Assembly: GCF_030499575.1 (NCBI RefSeq)
Contig: NZ_JASTLC010000001.1
Span: 3,620,001-3,684,000, forward strand
Direction: 5' to 3'
Source of the DNA: Streptomyces sp. DG2A-72
Lineage (GTDB): Bacteria; Actinomycetota; Actinomycetes; Streptomycetales; Streptomycetaceae
DNA length: 64,000 nt
The position numbers were made by a program, and so were the translations under genes. Numbering within the stretch: position 1 is the stretch's first letter; every line of letters begins with the position of its first letter. Below the pieces are notes generated by a model. That model had not been told where the DNA came from. It did not search any database and saw nothing but the letters and a program-made list of their open reading frames with translations. Positions 1 to 7,234 of the stretch are shown piece after piece.

Positions 1-349
1 GAGCCTCGACGAGGAGGAGGCCTCTTCCTGATGTGGCGTCGGGGTCATAGGGCTTGCGGACCGGGTGGTGCGGTGAGCCGTCGGCGACCTCGATCTCGAT
101 CGTCTTGGCGCCGTCGTAGGTGAGAGCCACGTCGACGGTGCGGCCGGGGCGGCGGACGTGACGGATCGCGTTCGTGGCCAGCTCCGAGATGACGAGCGTG
201 ATCGTCTCGGTGGTGTCTTCGGGGACCGACCAGGACGTGAGCACGATACGGGCGCCGTGACGGGCCTCGGCGATGTTGTCGGGGATGGGCATGAAGCTGC
301 GGCGCCAGGTGCGGGGGCGGGGGTTTGGTACGTGACTTTCTGTGTTCAC
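1..349 (-). CDS. ATP-binding anti-sigma-like regulator, partial
   Basis: The minus-strand frame opens with GTG at 349 and runs off the left edge, giving 116 residues without the C-terminus. It carries the three boxes of small GHKL ATPases of the RsbW/SpoIIAB type: an N box SELATNAIRH at residues 55-64, a G1 box VADGS at 88-92 and a G2 box SGRGLLLV at 107-114. Such proteins bind ATP and commonly act as anti-sigma factors or partners of HTH regulators. It is divergent from an XRE/DUF397 pair, which is the usual triplet at whiJ/abaA-type loci of Streptomyces. The start is uncertain because no strong ribosome site is visible; ATG at codon 20 is an alternative. Target sigma factor cannot be told. 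Confidence 0.85.
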   Translation of the reverse strand, partial: MNTESHVPNPRPRTWRRSFMPIPDNIAEARHGARIVLTSWSVPEDTTETITLVISELATNAIRHVRRPGRTVDVALTYDGAKTIEIEVADGSPHHPVRKPYDPDATSGRGLLLVEA

Positions 350-469
350 GGGACCACTGTCGGCGCAGGTGGGTAGCGTCCGATAGTGACCGAGCGTCGA
401 CCATCGCGAATGGCAACTGCGGTTGTGGGCGTGTTGATTGGCGTTGAGCCGTGTTGAGGGGGCGCTGCG

Positions 470-1288
470 ATGGGGCAGCCGAAGAAGAACACGTCGTCAC
501 CGGCCGCGCAGTACTTCGCGGAGGTACTGCGCATGTTGCGTACGGCGGCGGGGCTCTCGCAGAACGAACTGGGTGACCGGATGGGGTACTCGGGCGCTGC
601 GGTGAGCGCGGTGGAGACGTGCGCGAAGCCTGCGACGGACGAGTTCATCGAGGTGGCGGAGAAGGCGTTGGATGCCGGGGGGCTGGTTGCGGCTGCGGCG
701 AAGTATCTGCGGTTGGAGCGGTATCCGGCGCACTTCCAAGGGATGGTGCAGCTGGAGCAGGAGGCGCTGAGCGTGTCGGCGTACTGTGTCCAGCTGATTC
801 ACGGGTTGCTGCAGACCAGGGAATACGCCCGCGCCCTTTACGACCACGCGGTCCCGCCGCTGGATCCCGAGGAGGTCGAGCAGCACGTCACGGCTCGCAT
901 GGAACGACAGGCTCTGTTCGACCGCAAGCCGGTGGCGATGATCAGCGTGGTGCTCGAAGAAGCGGCGCTACGACGGTTGATCGGCGGATCGAGCGTGATG
1001 AAGCAGCAGTACGAGCACCTCATCGAGTGCGCCGCGCGCCCCAACGTCGCCCTCCAGGTCATGCCGATGAGCCGAGCCGGGCACGCTTGCCTGGCCGGCC
1101 CGTTGACGGTCATCGAGACTCCGGAAGAGGTCACCCTGGTCTATCTGGAAGGTCAGGGCAACAGCCACCTGGTCTCGAAGCCCGACGAGGTGGGTGTGCT
1201 CGCACGGCGTTATGCGATGATCCGAACGCAGGCCCTCAGCCCCGAGGAGTCCGTGACCCTGATCGAGCAGCTTGCGGGTGAACTGTGA
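470..1288 (+). CDS. XRE-family regulator with DUF5753 domain
   Basis: This 272-residue protein has an N-terminal helix-turn-helix (about residues 22-75, containing AAGLSQNELGDRMGYSG) followed by the long DUF5753 region found in Scr1/WhiJ-type actinobacterial regulators. These proteins bind DNA and are thought to be antagonised by the small DUF397 protein encoded next door. The ATG at 470 follows a GAGGGGG ribosome site. Its stop overlaps the DUF397 start by four bases, so the two are translationally coupled. The divergent ATPase gene completes the triplet. Ligand and target genes are unknown. Confidence 0.9.
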   Translation: MGQPKKNTSSPAAQYFAEVLRMLRTAAGLSQNELGDRMGYSGAAVSAVETCAKPATDEFIEVAEKALDAGGLVAAAAKYLRLERYPAHFQGMVQLEQEALSVSAYCVQLIHGLLQTREYARALYDHAVPPLDPEEVEQHVTARMERQALFDRKPVAMISVVLEEAALRRLIGGSSVMKQQYEHLIECAARPNVALQVMPMSRAGHACLAGPLTVIETPEEVTLVYLEGQGNSHLVSKPDEVGVLARRYAMIRTQALSPEESVTLIEQLAGEL

Positions 1289-1458
1289 ATAACTTGGCTT
1301 GGTTCAAGAGCAGTTACAGCGACAACACAGGGGGCGAATGCGTCGAGGTCGCCACCACCTCCGCCATCCACATCCGCGACTCCAAGAACCCCGACAACCC
1401 GCACCTCACCGTCTCCCCCACCGCCTGGGCCGACTTCCTCACGCATGCCGTGAAGTGA
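1285..1458 (+). CDS. DUF397 small acidic protein
   Basis: A 57-residue protein starting at GTG 1285, overlapping the XRE gene stop in a GTGA junction. It has the standard DUF397 layout: WFKSSYS near the N-terminus, GECVEVA in the middle, IHIRDSKNP and a final AWADFL segment. DUF397 proteins are paired with XRE/DUF5753 regulators throughout Streptomyces and behave as antitoxin-like or anti-regulator partners. It is short enough to be missed by automatic callers, but the domain match is clear. Confidence 0.93.
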   Translation: MNNLAWFKSSYSDNTGGECVEVATTSAIHIRDSKNPDNPHLTVSPTAWADFLTHAVK

Positions 1459-1464
1459 CTGTCA

Positions 1465-1708
1465 GGGCCGCCCGCTTCCTTGCCAGTGTCGTGCTTCCAC
1501 GGCCCGCCTCAAGGGCGCTTCGCGTCGGCTACGCCGATCGGCCTCCGGCCGACCCTTGACCCGGTCCGTTCCAGCACGGGTGAGAAGCGAGCGAGCGGCC
1601 CGGAAAGACGGGTGGCCGACGTATGTTCGCGGTGAGGTGAGCTGGGATGCGGGCCGGGGATGGCGGGCGCGAACGCGCCTCGCCAGCACGCCGGGTGGGC
1701 TCAGCGGC
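1465..1708 (+). repeat. left arm of a long inverted repeat
   Basis: This stretch recurs, inverted, at 2615-2866. The outer 34 bases (1465-1498) are identical to the complement of 2833-2866; inward, conserved blocks include GGGTGAGAAGCGAGCG, GCGGTGAGGTG and CACGCCGGGTGGG, with indels between them. The inner end overlaps the first codons of the gene at 1660. No transposase of matching size lies between the arms, so this is either a non-autonomous element or a repeat used by recombination. Confidence 0.75.
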
Positions 1709-2253
1709 TTGCGGCCATCAAGGAAATCAGGCTGCGTCGGGATGCGCTGCCGGGACAGCATGGCGGGGTGCCTGATCTGCTGTGGGATGACGTTGCGTAC
1801 TTCTTCGATCCTGATCTGATGGGTTCGCTGCCGGACGTGCGCGTCCCAGAGGCGTCGGTGGAGGACTGGCAGGCACTCCTCGATCTCGTCGGTGAGCGCG
1901 GCTGGCAGTTCCAGTACTCCGAGGGCGAGACGGTGCTGCCGGTGCCCAGGGCGGACGCAGCGCTCTCCGGCCCGGCGGGCGCCGAGCTCCCTGAACTGCG
2001 GGTCTGGCTGTCTGCCGAGGTGCTGGCGATCTTTCGTTTCCATTCAGCGGAGGAGATCGACTTCGATGTCGACCTACGGGAGCTTCAGGGACAGGAACGG
2101 CTCGATACCTTCTGCCGTTTCCTGCGGGACATCGGCCAGCGGCTGGGCAAGCCGGTGCTGATGGATCCGGAGGGCGATCACGGTCATCCGGTACTCGGGT
2201 TCGATGTTGAAGCCGATCGGGTCGTGCTCCTGGCTGAACCACCGGTTACGTGA
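1660..2253 (+). CDS. unrecognised soluble protein inside inverted repeats
   Basis: A 197-residue, acidic, signal-free protein with no family I can name. The N-terminal part (GWAQRLAAIKEIRLRRDALPG) is basic and helical; the C-terminal half is acidic and ends in a predicted alpha/beta segment with DFDVDLRELQGQ and HPVLGFDVEADRVVL. Its size and acidity would fit an immunity-type or nuclease-associated small protein, but nothing seen proves this. The ATG at 1660 lies inside the left arm of an inverted repeat, so the first 16 or so codons are shared with the repeat and the true start could be further in. Downstream on the other strand is an IS110 remnant overlapping its stop codon. Confidence 0.65.
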   Translation: MAGANAPRQHAGWAQRLAAIKEIRLRRDALPGQHGGVPDLLWDDVAYFFDPDLMGSLPDVRVPEASVEDWQALLDLVGERGWQFQYSEGETVLPVPRADAALSGPAGAELPELRVWLSAEVLAIFRFHSAEEIDFDVDLRELQGQERLDTFCRFLRDIGQRLGKPVLMDPEGDHGHPVLGFDVEADRVVLLAEPPVT

Positions 2254-2330
2254 CGGCTGTTGTGGTCCGCGGTTCGTAGAAGGTTCCGTCGCGGAGCATC
2301 GCGAAGAGCACGTCGGCTCGGCGACAGATT
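2246..2330 (-). pseudogene. IS110-type transposase C-terminal remnant
   Basis: The minus strand encodes CRRADVLFAMLRDGTFYEP followed by a few residues and a stop at 2246. This ending is one I recognise from many actinobacterial IS110-family transposases. No upstream part of the enzyme (no DEDD catalytic region) is present; the frame loses similarity after about 28 residues. It is a stump left by deletion of an insertion sequence, between the arms of a larger inverted repeat. Confidence 0.6.
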
Positions 2331-2409
2331 GCCGGGAGGACGGGGTACGGGTGTCTAGCGGACGGCGGCGCACTCGGGACACAGGCCCCGCAAGTTGCCC
2401 TGCCGAGGT

Positions 2410-2487
2410 CAATTGGAAGATCTGGGCCACCGGCAACACAAGGAACCCCTCTCGGCGGAGATCCTCGTGGCCCAAACTGTCCAATTG
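2410..2487. repeat. imperfect inverted repeat (long hairpin)
   Basis: Left arm 2410-2430 (CAATTGGAAGATCTGGGCCAC) and right arm 2467-2487 (its near complement, about 17 of 21 positions) flank a 36-base centre. It is the only AT-containing patch in a GC-rich gap. It could be an insertion-sequence end, a small MITE or a folded RNA. No coding content was seen here. Confidence 0.5.
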
Positions 2488-2614
2488 CTGCCCGCCACCG
2501 CCCGGACACGCCCCGACCGACCACCTCAGACTCCGCCCCACCGGCCGTTCGTCGCTTAGCCCACCCGGCGTGCCACCACCTGGCCGACGCGCCCCCACCA
2601 CCCACCGGTCGCCC

Positions 2615-2866
2615 GCCGCTAAACCCACCCGGCGTGCCCCCATCCTGCTGACGCGCCCGCCCACCCCGGCCCGCCACGCAGCCCACCTCACCGCAAACCC
2701 ACCTCGGCCACCCGCATCTCCGGGCCGCCCGCTCGCTTCTCACCCGTGCTGGAGCGAGCCGAGTCAAGGGTGAAGCGAAGCGGAATCGGCGCAGCCGACG
2801 CGACCGGAGGGAGCGCCCTTTACTCGGGTCGCGGAAGCACGACACTGGCAAGGAAGCGGGCGGCCC
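2615..2866 (-). repeat. right arm of the long inverted repeat
   Basis: Inverted partner of 1465-1708; the outer 34 bases (2833-2866) are a perfect match. Just inside it, near 2555-2580, the innermost block CCCACCCGGCGTGCC occurs a second time, so the inner end carries a short duplication. The 635-base gap 2254-2888 holds only this arm, the hairpin at 2410-2487 and the IS110 stump; I see no intact gene. Confidence 0.75.
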
Positions 2867-2888
2867 AACGGCAACCGCTCAACTCCGT

Positions 2889-3515
2889 TCAGCGTGCCAA
2901 CGCCTTGGCCAGCCGCCTCTCCAGCCGTACCCTGCACTCCGGCCACTCCGTCGCCGTAATGGAATAGATCGCGGAGTCACGCAGCAGCCCGTCCTCGCCC
3001 GGTGCCCACGAGCGGGACCAGTTCCTGAGCACGCCCTCGAAGTGGGCGCCGGTGGCTGCGATCGCCGCGCGGGAGCGGGTGTTGCGGGCGTCCGTCTTGA
3101 GGTCCAGCCGGGACACGTGCCACTCCTCGAAAGCGTGTCGGAAGAGGAGGAGCTTGGACTCCGTGTTCAACCCCGTGCCCTGAGCGCTCGCCGCCAGCCA
3201 GGTGAAGCCGACCTCGATGGCGTCCAGGCGGTCGTCGGAGAGCCAGGAGCGTGGCTCCCAGTACGACGTCGTACCGAGGGCGCGTCCCGAGGGGACCGAC
3301 ACCTGGGCGTACGGTGCCAAACGGCCCGTCGCCGCGCGGGCGAGTTGCGCGTCGATGTACGCGCCCACCTCGTCCGCCCTCGGCACCCACGTGAAGTCGT
3401 ACGTGCCCCGGTTCTCCTCCGCCGCCACCGCCAAGTCCGCCGCGTGCCGGTGCCCCAGCGGCTCCAGGCGCACCAACTCGCCCTCCAGGACGGGCCCCTC
3501 CAGCCTGAAACTCAT
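2889..3515 (-). CDS. GNAT-family N-acetyltransferase (RimJ/RimL-like)
   Basis: A 208-residue protein starting at ATG 3515 with a GGGGGA ribosome site 9 bases upstream. It opens [19 protein letters not shown], as in RimJ/RimL-type enzymes, and the middle holds the acetyl-CoA region [19 protein letters not shown], followed by [19 protein letters not shown], in which arginine and asparagine positions are typical. It would acetylate a protein N-terminus or small amine using acetyl-CoA; the substrate is unknown. It is divergent from the EACC1/caspase pair, with a shared 149-base promoter region, but there is no sign they act together. Confidence 0.88.
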   Translation of the reverse strand: MSFRLEGPVLEGELVRLEPLGHRHAADLAVAAEENRGTYDFTWVPRADEVGAYIDAQLARAATGRLAPYAQVSVPSGRALGTTSYWEPRSWLSDDRLDAIEVGFTWLAASAQGTGLNTESKLLLFRHAFEEWHVSRLDLKTDARNTRSRAAIAATGAHFEGVLRNWSRSWAPGEDGLLRDSAIYSITATEWPECRVRLERRLAKALAR

Positions 3516-3664
3516 CGCGTGAGGTCCCCCTTGTTCCGCCGACCGGCAATGTTCCGTTGATCCACGACGTTCCGCTGTTCCGCGACATTTACGCAACCGG
3601 TTATCGCGGCCCGCACTTGACGGGCAGACTGGAGGCCGCAGATGGACAGGGAACGGGGGACGGT

Positions 3665-4135
3665 ATGGCGGCGGTCAGGAGTATGAGGCTGGTCGTGTCC
3701 GGTGACGCCGATGTGGATCAGGCGGAACTCGACTCGCTCACCTCGCAGTTGAGACAGCGCCTGCTCGAAATGGACGTCGACGACGTCCGGTTGGGCCGCT
3801 CCGGCCACCCCGCACCCGAGGGCGCCAAGCCGGGTGAGCTCATCGCGGTCGGCGCCCTCGCCGTCAGTCTCGCGACCGCCGTCCTGCGGCCCACGCTGCG
3901 CCTCATCGAGATCTGGATGCAGAACCGCCCCGTCCGCACGGTCACGGTCGACATCGATGGCCGCGTCCTCGAACTCGGCCACGCCTCCAAGGAACAGCAA
4001 CAGCAGATGCTGGATCTCTATGTGGAAGCGGTGCGGTCCACCGCGGAAACGCGGTCCGGCGAGTCCCGCGTGGAGTCGCCCGCCGGCCGGCGGGCCCCGG
4101 TAGGCCCCGTCGCCCCGGACGCCGCCCAGGAATAG
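3665..4135 (+). CDS. EACC1-like effector-associated component
   Basis: A 156-residue protein starting at ATG 3665 behind GGGGG. It has an N-terminal alpha/beta segment ([19 protein letters not shown]), one central hydrophobic helix ([18 protein letters not shown]), then [18 protein letters not shown] and a disordered tail. This layout is that of the effector-associated constant component EACC1 of actinobacterial NTP-dependent conflict systems. The gene is 7 bases before a caspase gene, which is the characteristic pairing. It probably tethers or regulates the effector, perhaps at the membrane through its single helix. Assignment rests on architecture and context, not on a search. Confidence 0.72.
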   Translation: MAAVRSMRLVVSGDADVDQAELDSLTSQLRQRLLEMDVDDVRLGRSGHPAPEGAKPGELIAVGALAVSLATAVLRPTLRLIEIWMQNRPVRTVTVDIDGRVLELGHASKEQQQQMLDLYVEAVRSTAETRSGESRVESPAGRRAPVGPVAPDAAQE

Positions 4136-4142
4136 ACCGCAC

Positions 4143-5702
4143 ATGACCGACTTCCCCCTCGGCACGGGCCGCAGGGACGCCCTCCTCATCGCCGCCGGCA
4201 CGTACGACGACGCCACGCTCGACACCCTGCGCTCCCCCGCCCAGGACTGTGCGGGCCTCGCCGCCGTGCTCGCCGACCCCCGCATCGGCGGCTTCCGTAC
4301 CGAGCAGGTGAAGGACGCCCGTGCCCACCAGGTGATGCGGGCGATCGAGCACTTCTTCCTGGACCGCAGCCGCCACGACCTGCTCCTGGTCCATGTCTCC
4401 TGCCACGGCATCAAGGACCTCCACGACGGTCACCTGTACTTCGCCGCGCGCGACACGGACCGCACCCTGCCCGCGTCCACCGCCGTCCCCGCCGCCTTCC
4501 TGCGCGACCGCATGGAGCGCTGCCGGGCCACCGTCGTCGTTCTTCTCGACTGCTGTTACAGCGGAGCCTTCCTGCCCGGTGCGAAGGGTGACGACCAGAT
4601 CCACGTGCGCGAGGAACTCGGCGGCCACGGCCGGGCGGTCCTCACCGCGACCAACCGGGCCGAGTACGCATGGGAGGGCGAGCGCGTCTCCGCGAAGGAG
4701 CCGCAGCCCTCCCGTTTCACCGGCGCGCTGATCGAAGGGCTGCGCACGGGCGCGGCGGACCTCAACCGGGACGGCCGGATCACCGTCACCGAGCTGTACG
4801 ACTACGTGTACGAGTCCCTGCATCGCAGCGGGGCGAAGCAGCGGCCGCTGATGTGGGCGGAGCTGGAGTATCAGGTCACGATCGCGCGGGCGGTGGGGGA
4901 ACGGGAGAGCGCCGAGAGAGGGCGGGTGTCGCCGTCCCCGGCCGAAGAGACCAGGGTGCCGCCCGCGCAGGGCCGTCCCGTCCCGTCCCGACCCCGGCCG
5001 CCCGCCGCGCCCCAGCCCCAGCCGCGCACCCCGCCCTCACGCGTCCGTCGAGGCCAGGACGCGCTGATCCGACTCGAACTGGACCTGGAAGAGACCGCGT
5101 TGGGAACGGTCAAGGACATCACAGTCGAAACCGCGGTCGTGTGTCCGACCTGCTCGGGCTCGGGCACGGCGAGCGGCGGTTGGCGGTCACGCTGCCGCGA
5201 GTGCAAGGGCGACGGCCGGGTCCGCCGACTCCGCACGCTCTCCGTCAAGATCCCGGCCGGCGTCGAAAACGGCATGCGGATCCGTCTCGCCGGCAAGGGC
5301 GAAGTCGGCCCCGGCGGCGGCCCGCCGGGCGACCTGTACGTCGAGATCACGGAACTACCGCACGAGGTCTTCCAGCGCGTCGGCGACGACCTGGTGTGCA
5401 CCGTGACCATCCCGACGGTCACAGCGAGGTCGGGCGGGACGGTCCCGCTGCCGACTCTGGACGGCCGGAAGACCATCCGCATCCCCCGGGGACACCCGAC
5501 GGCCGGACCCTGCGGCTCGCCCACCTCGGCGTCACGCACCTCAAAGTCGGCGGCCGAGGCGACATCCTGGTGCACATCCAACTGGCAGGCTAGCTCGGCA
5601 GCTTCGCCCGCAACTCCCCGAACGCCTCATGAAACCCGGGAAACGTCTTCCGTACGCACCCGGGGTCATCGAACGAAACCCCGGGCACCCGAAGCCCGGT
5701 GA
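4143..5702 (+). CDS. caspase-DnaJ C-terminal fusion, 3' frameshifted
   Basis: The first 250 residues form a caspase/metacaspase domain: His88 in VHVSCHGIKD and the catalytic cysteine in LLDCCYSG (Cys138, after Cys137). A proline-rich linker (about 265-300) leads to the C-terminal half of a DnaJ: a reduced zinc module with two CxxC motifs (334/337 and 351/354) and beta-domains with VKIPAGVENGMRIRLAGKG. There is no J domain. At about 5487-5492 the frame slips: continued in the -1 frame the protein would read TPDGRTLRLAHLGV and stop at 5593, as DnaJ proteins do. As read, the tail is unrelated, runs to 5702 and overlaps aroA on the other strand. A one-base deletion or a sequencing error is likely. 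It is the presumed protease effector of the EACC1 pair. Confidence 0.85.
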   Translation: MTDFPLGTGRRDALLIAAGTYDDATLDTLRSPAQDCAGLAAVLADPRIGGFRTEQVKDARAHQVMRAIEHFFLDRSRHDLLLVHVSCHGIKDLHDGHLYFAARDTDRTLPASTAVPAAFLRDRMERCRATVVVLLDCCYSGAFLPGAKGDDQIHVREELGGHGRAVLTATNRAEYAWEGERVSAKEPQPSRFTGALIEGLRTGAADLNRDGRITVTELYDYVYESLHRSGAKQRPLMWAELEYQVTIARAVGERESAERGRVSPSPAEETRVPPAQGRPVPSRPRPPAAPQPQPRTPPSRVRRGQDALIRLELDLEETALGTVKDITVETAVVCPTCSGSGTASGGWRSRCRECKGDGRVRRLRTLSVKIPAGVENGMRIRLAGKGEVGPGGGPPGDLYVEITELPHEVFQRVGDDLVCTVTIPTVTARSGGTVPLPTLDGRKTIRIPRGHPTAGPCGSPTSASRTSKSAAEATSWCTSNWQASSAASPATPRTPHETRETSSVRTRGHRTKPRAPEAR

Positions 5703-6831
5703 CCGCGAAGGACATCACGATGCGGTGGTCGCCGTACGTCTTGATCTCGGCGCCGCTCGTGACGGGCGTACCGGGGTGGATCTCGATCCAGTCGGGGCCG
5801 GTCTCCGCCTCCACCCCCAACCGCCGCAGATTCTCCGCGCACGCCTCCAGCCGGTCGCACTCCTTCACCCGCGTATTCGCCACGTCCTCGATCCGCACCG
5901 GACCGGAGGCGAACGGGGCGATCGCCGCCAGGGTCGACATGGTGTCCGAAATGTCCCGCATGTTGACCGTCAGGCCACGGAGCTCGCTGGTCCCCCTCAC
6001 CGTCGTACTCTCCGCACCGACCGTCACCTGTGCGCCCATCCGGCCCAGTACGTCCACGAAGTCCAGGTCGCCCTGGAGGGCTCCGGCGCCAAGCCCGGGG
6101 ACCGTCACCTCGCCGCCCGTGACGGCCGCCGCGGCGAAGACGTAGCTCGCGGTCGAGGCGTCCGGTTCGATCGCGTACGTCGTGGCCCGGTAGCCGCCCG
6201 GCGGAACCACGAAGACGTCGCCGTCCCGCCCGACCTCCACGCCGAACGCCCGCATCATCGCGAGCGTGATCTCCACGTACGGCGCCGAGACCAGGTCCGT
6301 GACCTTGATCCGCAGGCCCTTGCGGGTGAGCGGGCCGAGCAGCAGCAAGGCCGTCAGGTACTGCGAGGACTGGCCGGCGTCCAGCGTCACTTCGCCGCCC
6401 TCGACTCCCGACGCCCGGACGGTCAGGGGGTGGTGGCCCTCCGTCTCCTCGTGCCGCAGGTCGACGCCCAGGTCGCGCAGGGCCCGGGACAGGGGCAGCA
6501 GGGGCCGGCGGCGCATCTGTGCGGAGGCGTCGAAGCGGTAGGTCCCGCGCCCTGTCGCCGCCAGGGTCGGGAGGAAGCGGGCCGTCGTCGCGCCGTCGCG
6601 GCAGTACACGTCCGCCTCGGTCACGGAAGGGCCCTCGGGGCGGCCGTCGATCTGCCAGGTGTCCGGGGTCCGGCCCACGCGGTAGCCGAGGCGGGTCAGG
6701 CCTTCCACGAAGCCTTCCGTGTCGTCGGAGCGGAGGGGGCGTACGAGGGTGGTGACCCCGTCGGCAGCCGCCGCCAGGAAGAGGGCGCGGGCGGTGATGG
6801 ACTTGGAACCGGGGATGTCGACAACAGCCAT
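5590..6831 (-). CDS. aroA: 3-phosphoshikimate 1-carboxyvinyltransferase (EPSP synthase)
   Basis: A 413-residue enzyme transferring enolpyruvyl from PEP to shikimate 3-phosphate in the aromatic pathway. Seen motifs: PGSKSITARAL at the N-terminus, DAGQSSQYLTALL, MRDISDTMSTLAA with the catalytic aspartate, VKECDRLEA and YGDHRIVMSF near the C-terminus. The PEP-loop usually written as NAGTAMR reads RDGATTARFL here, so the asparagine and glycine of that motif are changed; this may affect PEP binding or glyphosate response. Streptomyces often carry a second aroA besides the primary one, and this could be that copy. It is convergent with the caspase gene, overlapping its frameshifted tail. The start at 6831 has only a close GAGG upstream. 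Confidence 0.9.
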   Translation of the reverse strand: MAVVDIPGSKSITARALFLAAAADGVTTLVRPLRSDDTEGFVEGLTRLGYRVGRTPDTWQIDGRPEGPSVTEADVYCRDGATTARFLPTLAATGRGTYRFDASAQMRRRPLLPLSRALRDLGVDLRHEETEGHHPLTVRASGVEGGEVTLDAGQSSQYLTALLLLGPLTRKGLRIKVTDLVSAPYVEITLAMMRAFGVEVGRDGDVFVVPPGGYRATTYAIEPDASTASYVFAAAAVTGGEVTVPGLGAGALQGDLDFVDVLGRMGAQVTVGAESTTVRGTSELRGLTVNMRDISDTMSTLAAIAPFASGPVRIEDVANTRVKECDRLEACAENLRRLGVEAETGPDWIEIHPGTPVTSGAEIKTYGDHRIVMSFAVTGLRVPGVSFDDPGCVRKTFPGFHEAFGELRAKLPS

Positions 6832-7234
6832 GCCTCATGATCGCCCGGCACCTGCCTTCGGTGTCGCCACGTCCACGGGATGGACCACGGAACGTCGCCC
6901 GGTGGTCACCGACGTCCCATTGATCCCTGGGTCACCGACTTCCGGGAATCGGGGCCAACCCGGGAACCCGGCCACACGCCCGCTCGTCCAACCCGCAAGC
7001 TGTCGGAGAGTCACCGTGGTGCGGTGTCGGCCTCGCTGCTGGCTGCGAACGCTGACCCACCCTCTCCGCCGTACTGCGGCCGGCAGCATGCCGCCATCGG
7101 CGCGCCCCCCTCCAACAGCGCCGATGGCGGCCCCTCCGCAACTAGCGTGCGTTCCCTTGACTGGCAGAAACTTCCCGGATATTGGTGACTCCTCGGAAGT
7201 TTCCTTCAGTGGATCACCTCCGGAAGGAGCGCAC
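6832..7234. other. intergenic region before GH3 gene
   Basis: This 403-base gap lies between divergent aroA and the GH3 gene and holds both promoters. The only clear structure is the inverted repeat at 7167-7203. No RNA gene or convincing small coding sequence was seen, although an open frame of about 100 codons crosses it. Confidence 0.5.
7167..7203. promoter_or_regulatory. possible operator: spaced inverted repeat
   Basis: GAAACTTCC (7167-7175) and its perfect complement GGAAGTTTC (7195-7203) are separated by 19 bases, 32 bases before the GTG of the GH3 gene. Spaced GAAA/TTTC palindromes are typical binding sites of LacI-family sugar regulators in Streptomyces. It is not a good match to the DasR consensus. 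The position just before the ribosome site would also allow an RNA hairpin. Confidence 0.45.

Noticed and set aside
2204..2773. 189-codon plus-strand frame in the gap after 2253
   Set aside because: It lies over the IS110 stump and repeat arm and has proline/arginine-rich out-of-frame character.
5481..5500. Programmed -1 frameshifting in the caspase gene
   Set aside because: Codons CCC CGG GGA do not form an X XXY YYZ heptamer and no downstream pseudoknot was evident; an indel is simpler.
6880..7188. 102-codon open frame between aroA and GH3
   Set aside because: No ribosome site, no family, crosses the operator-like repeat; composition looks non-coding.
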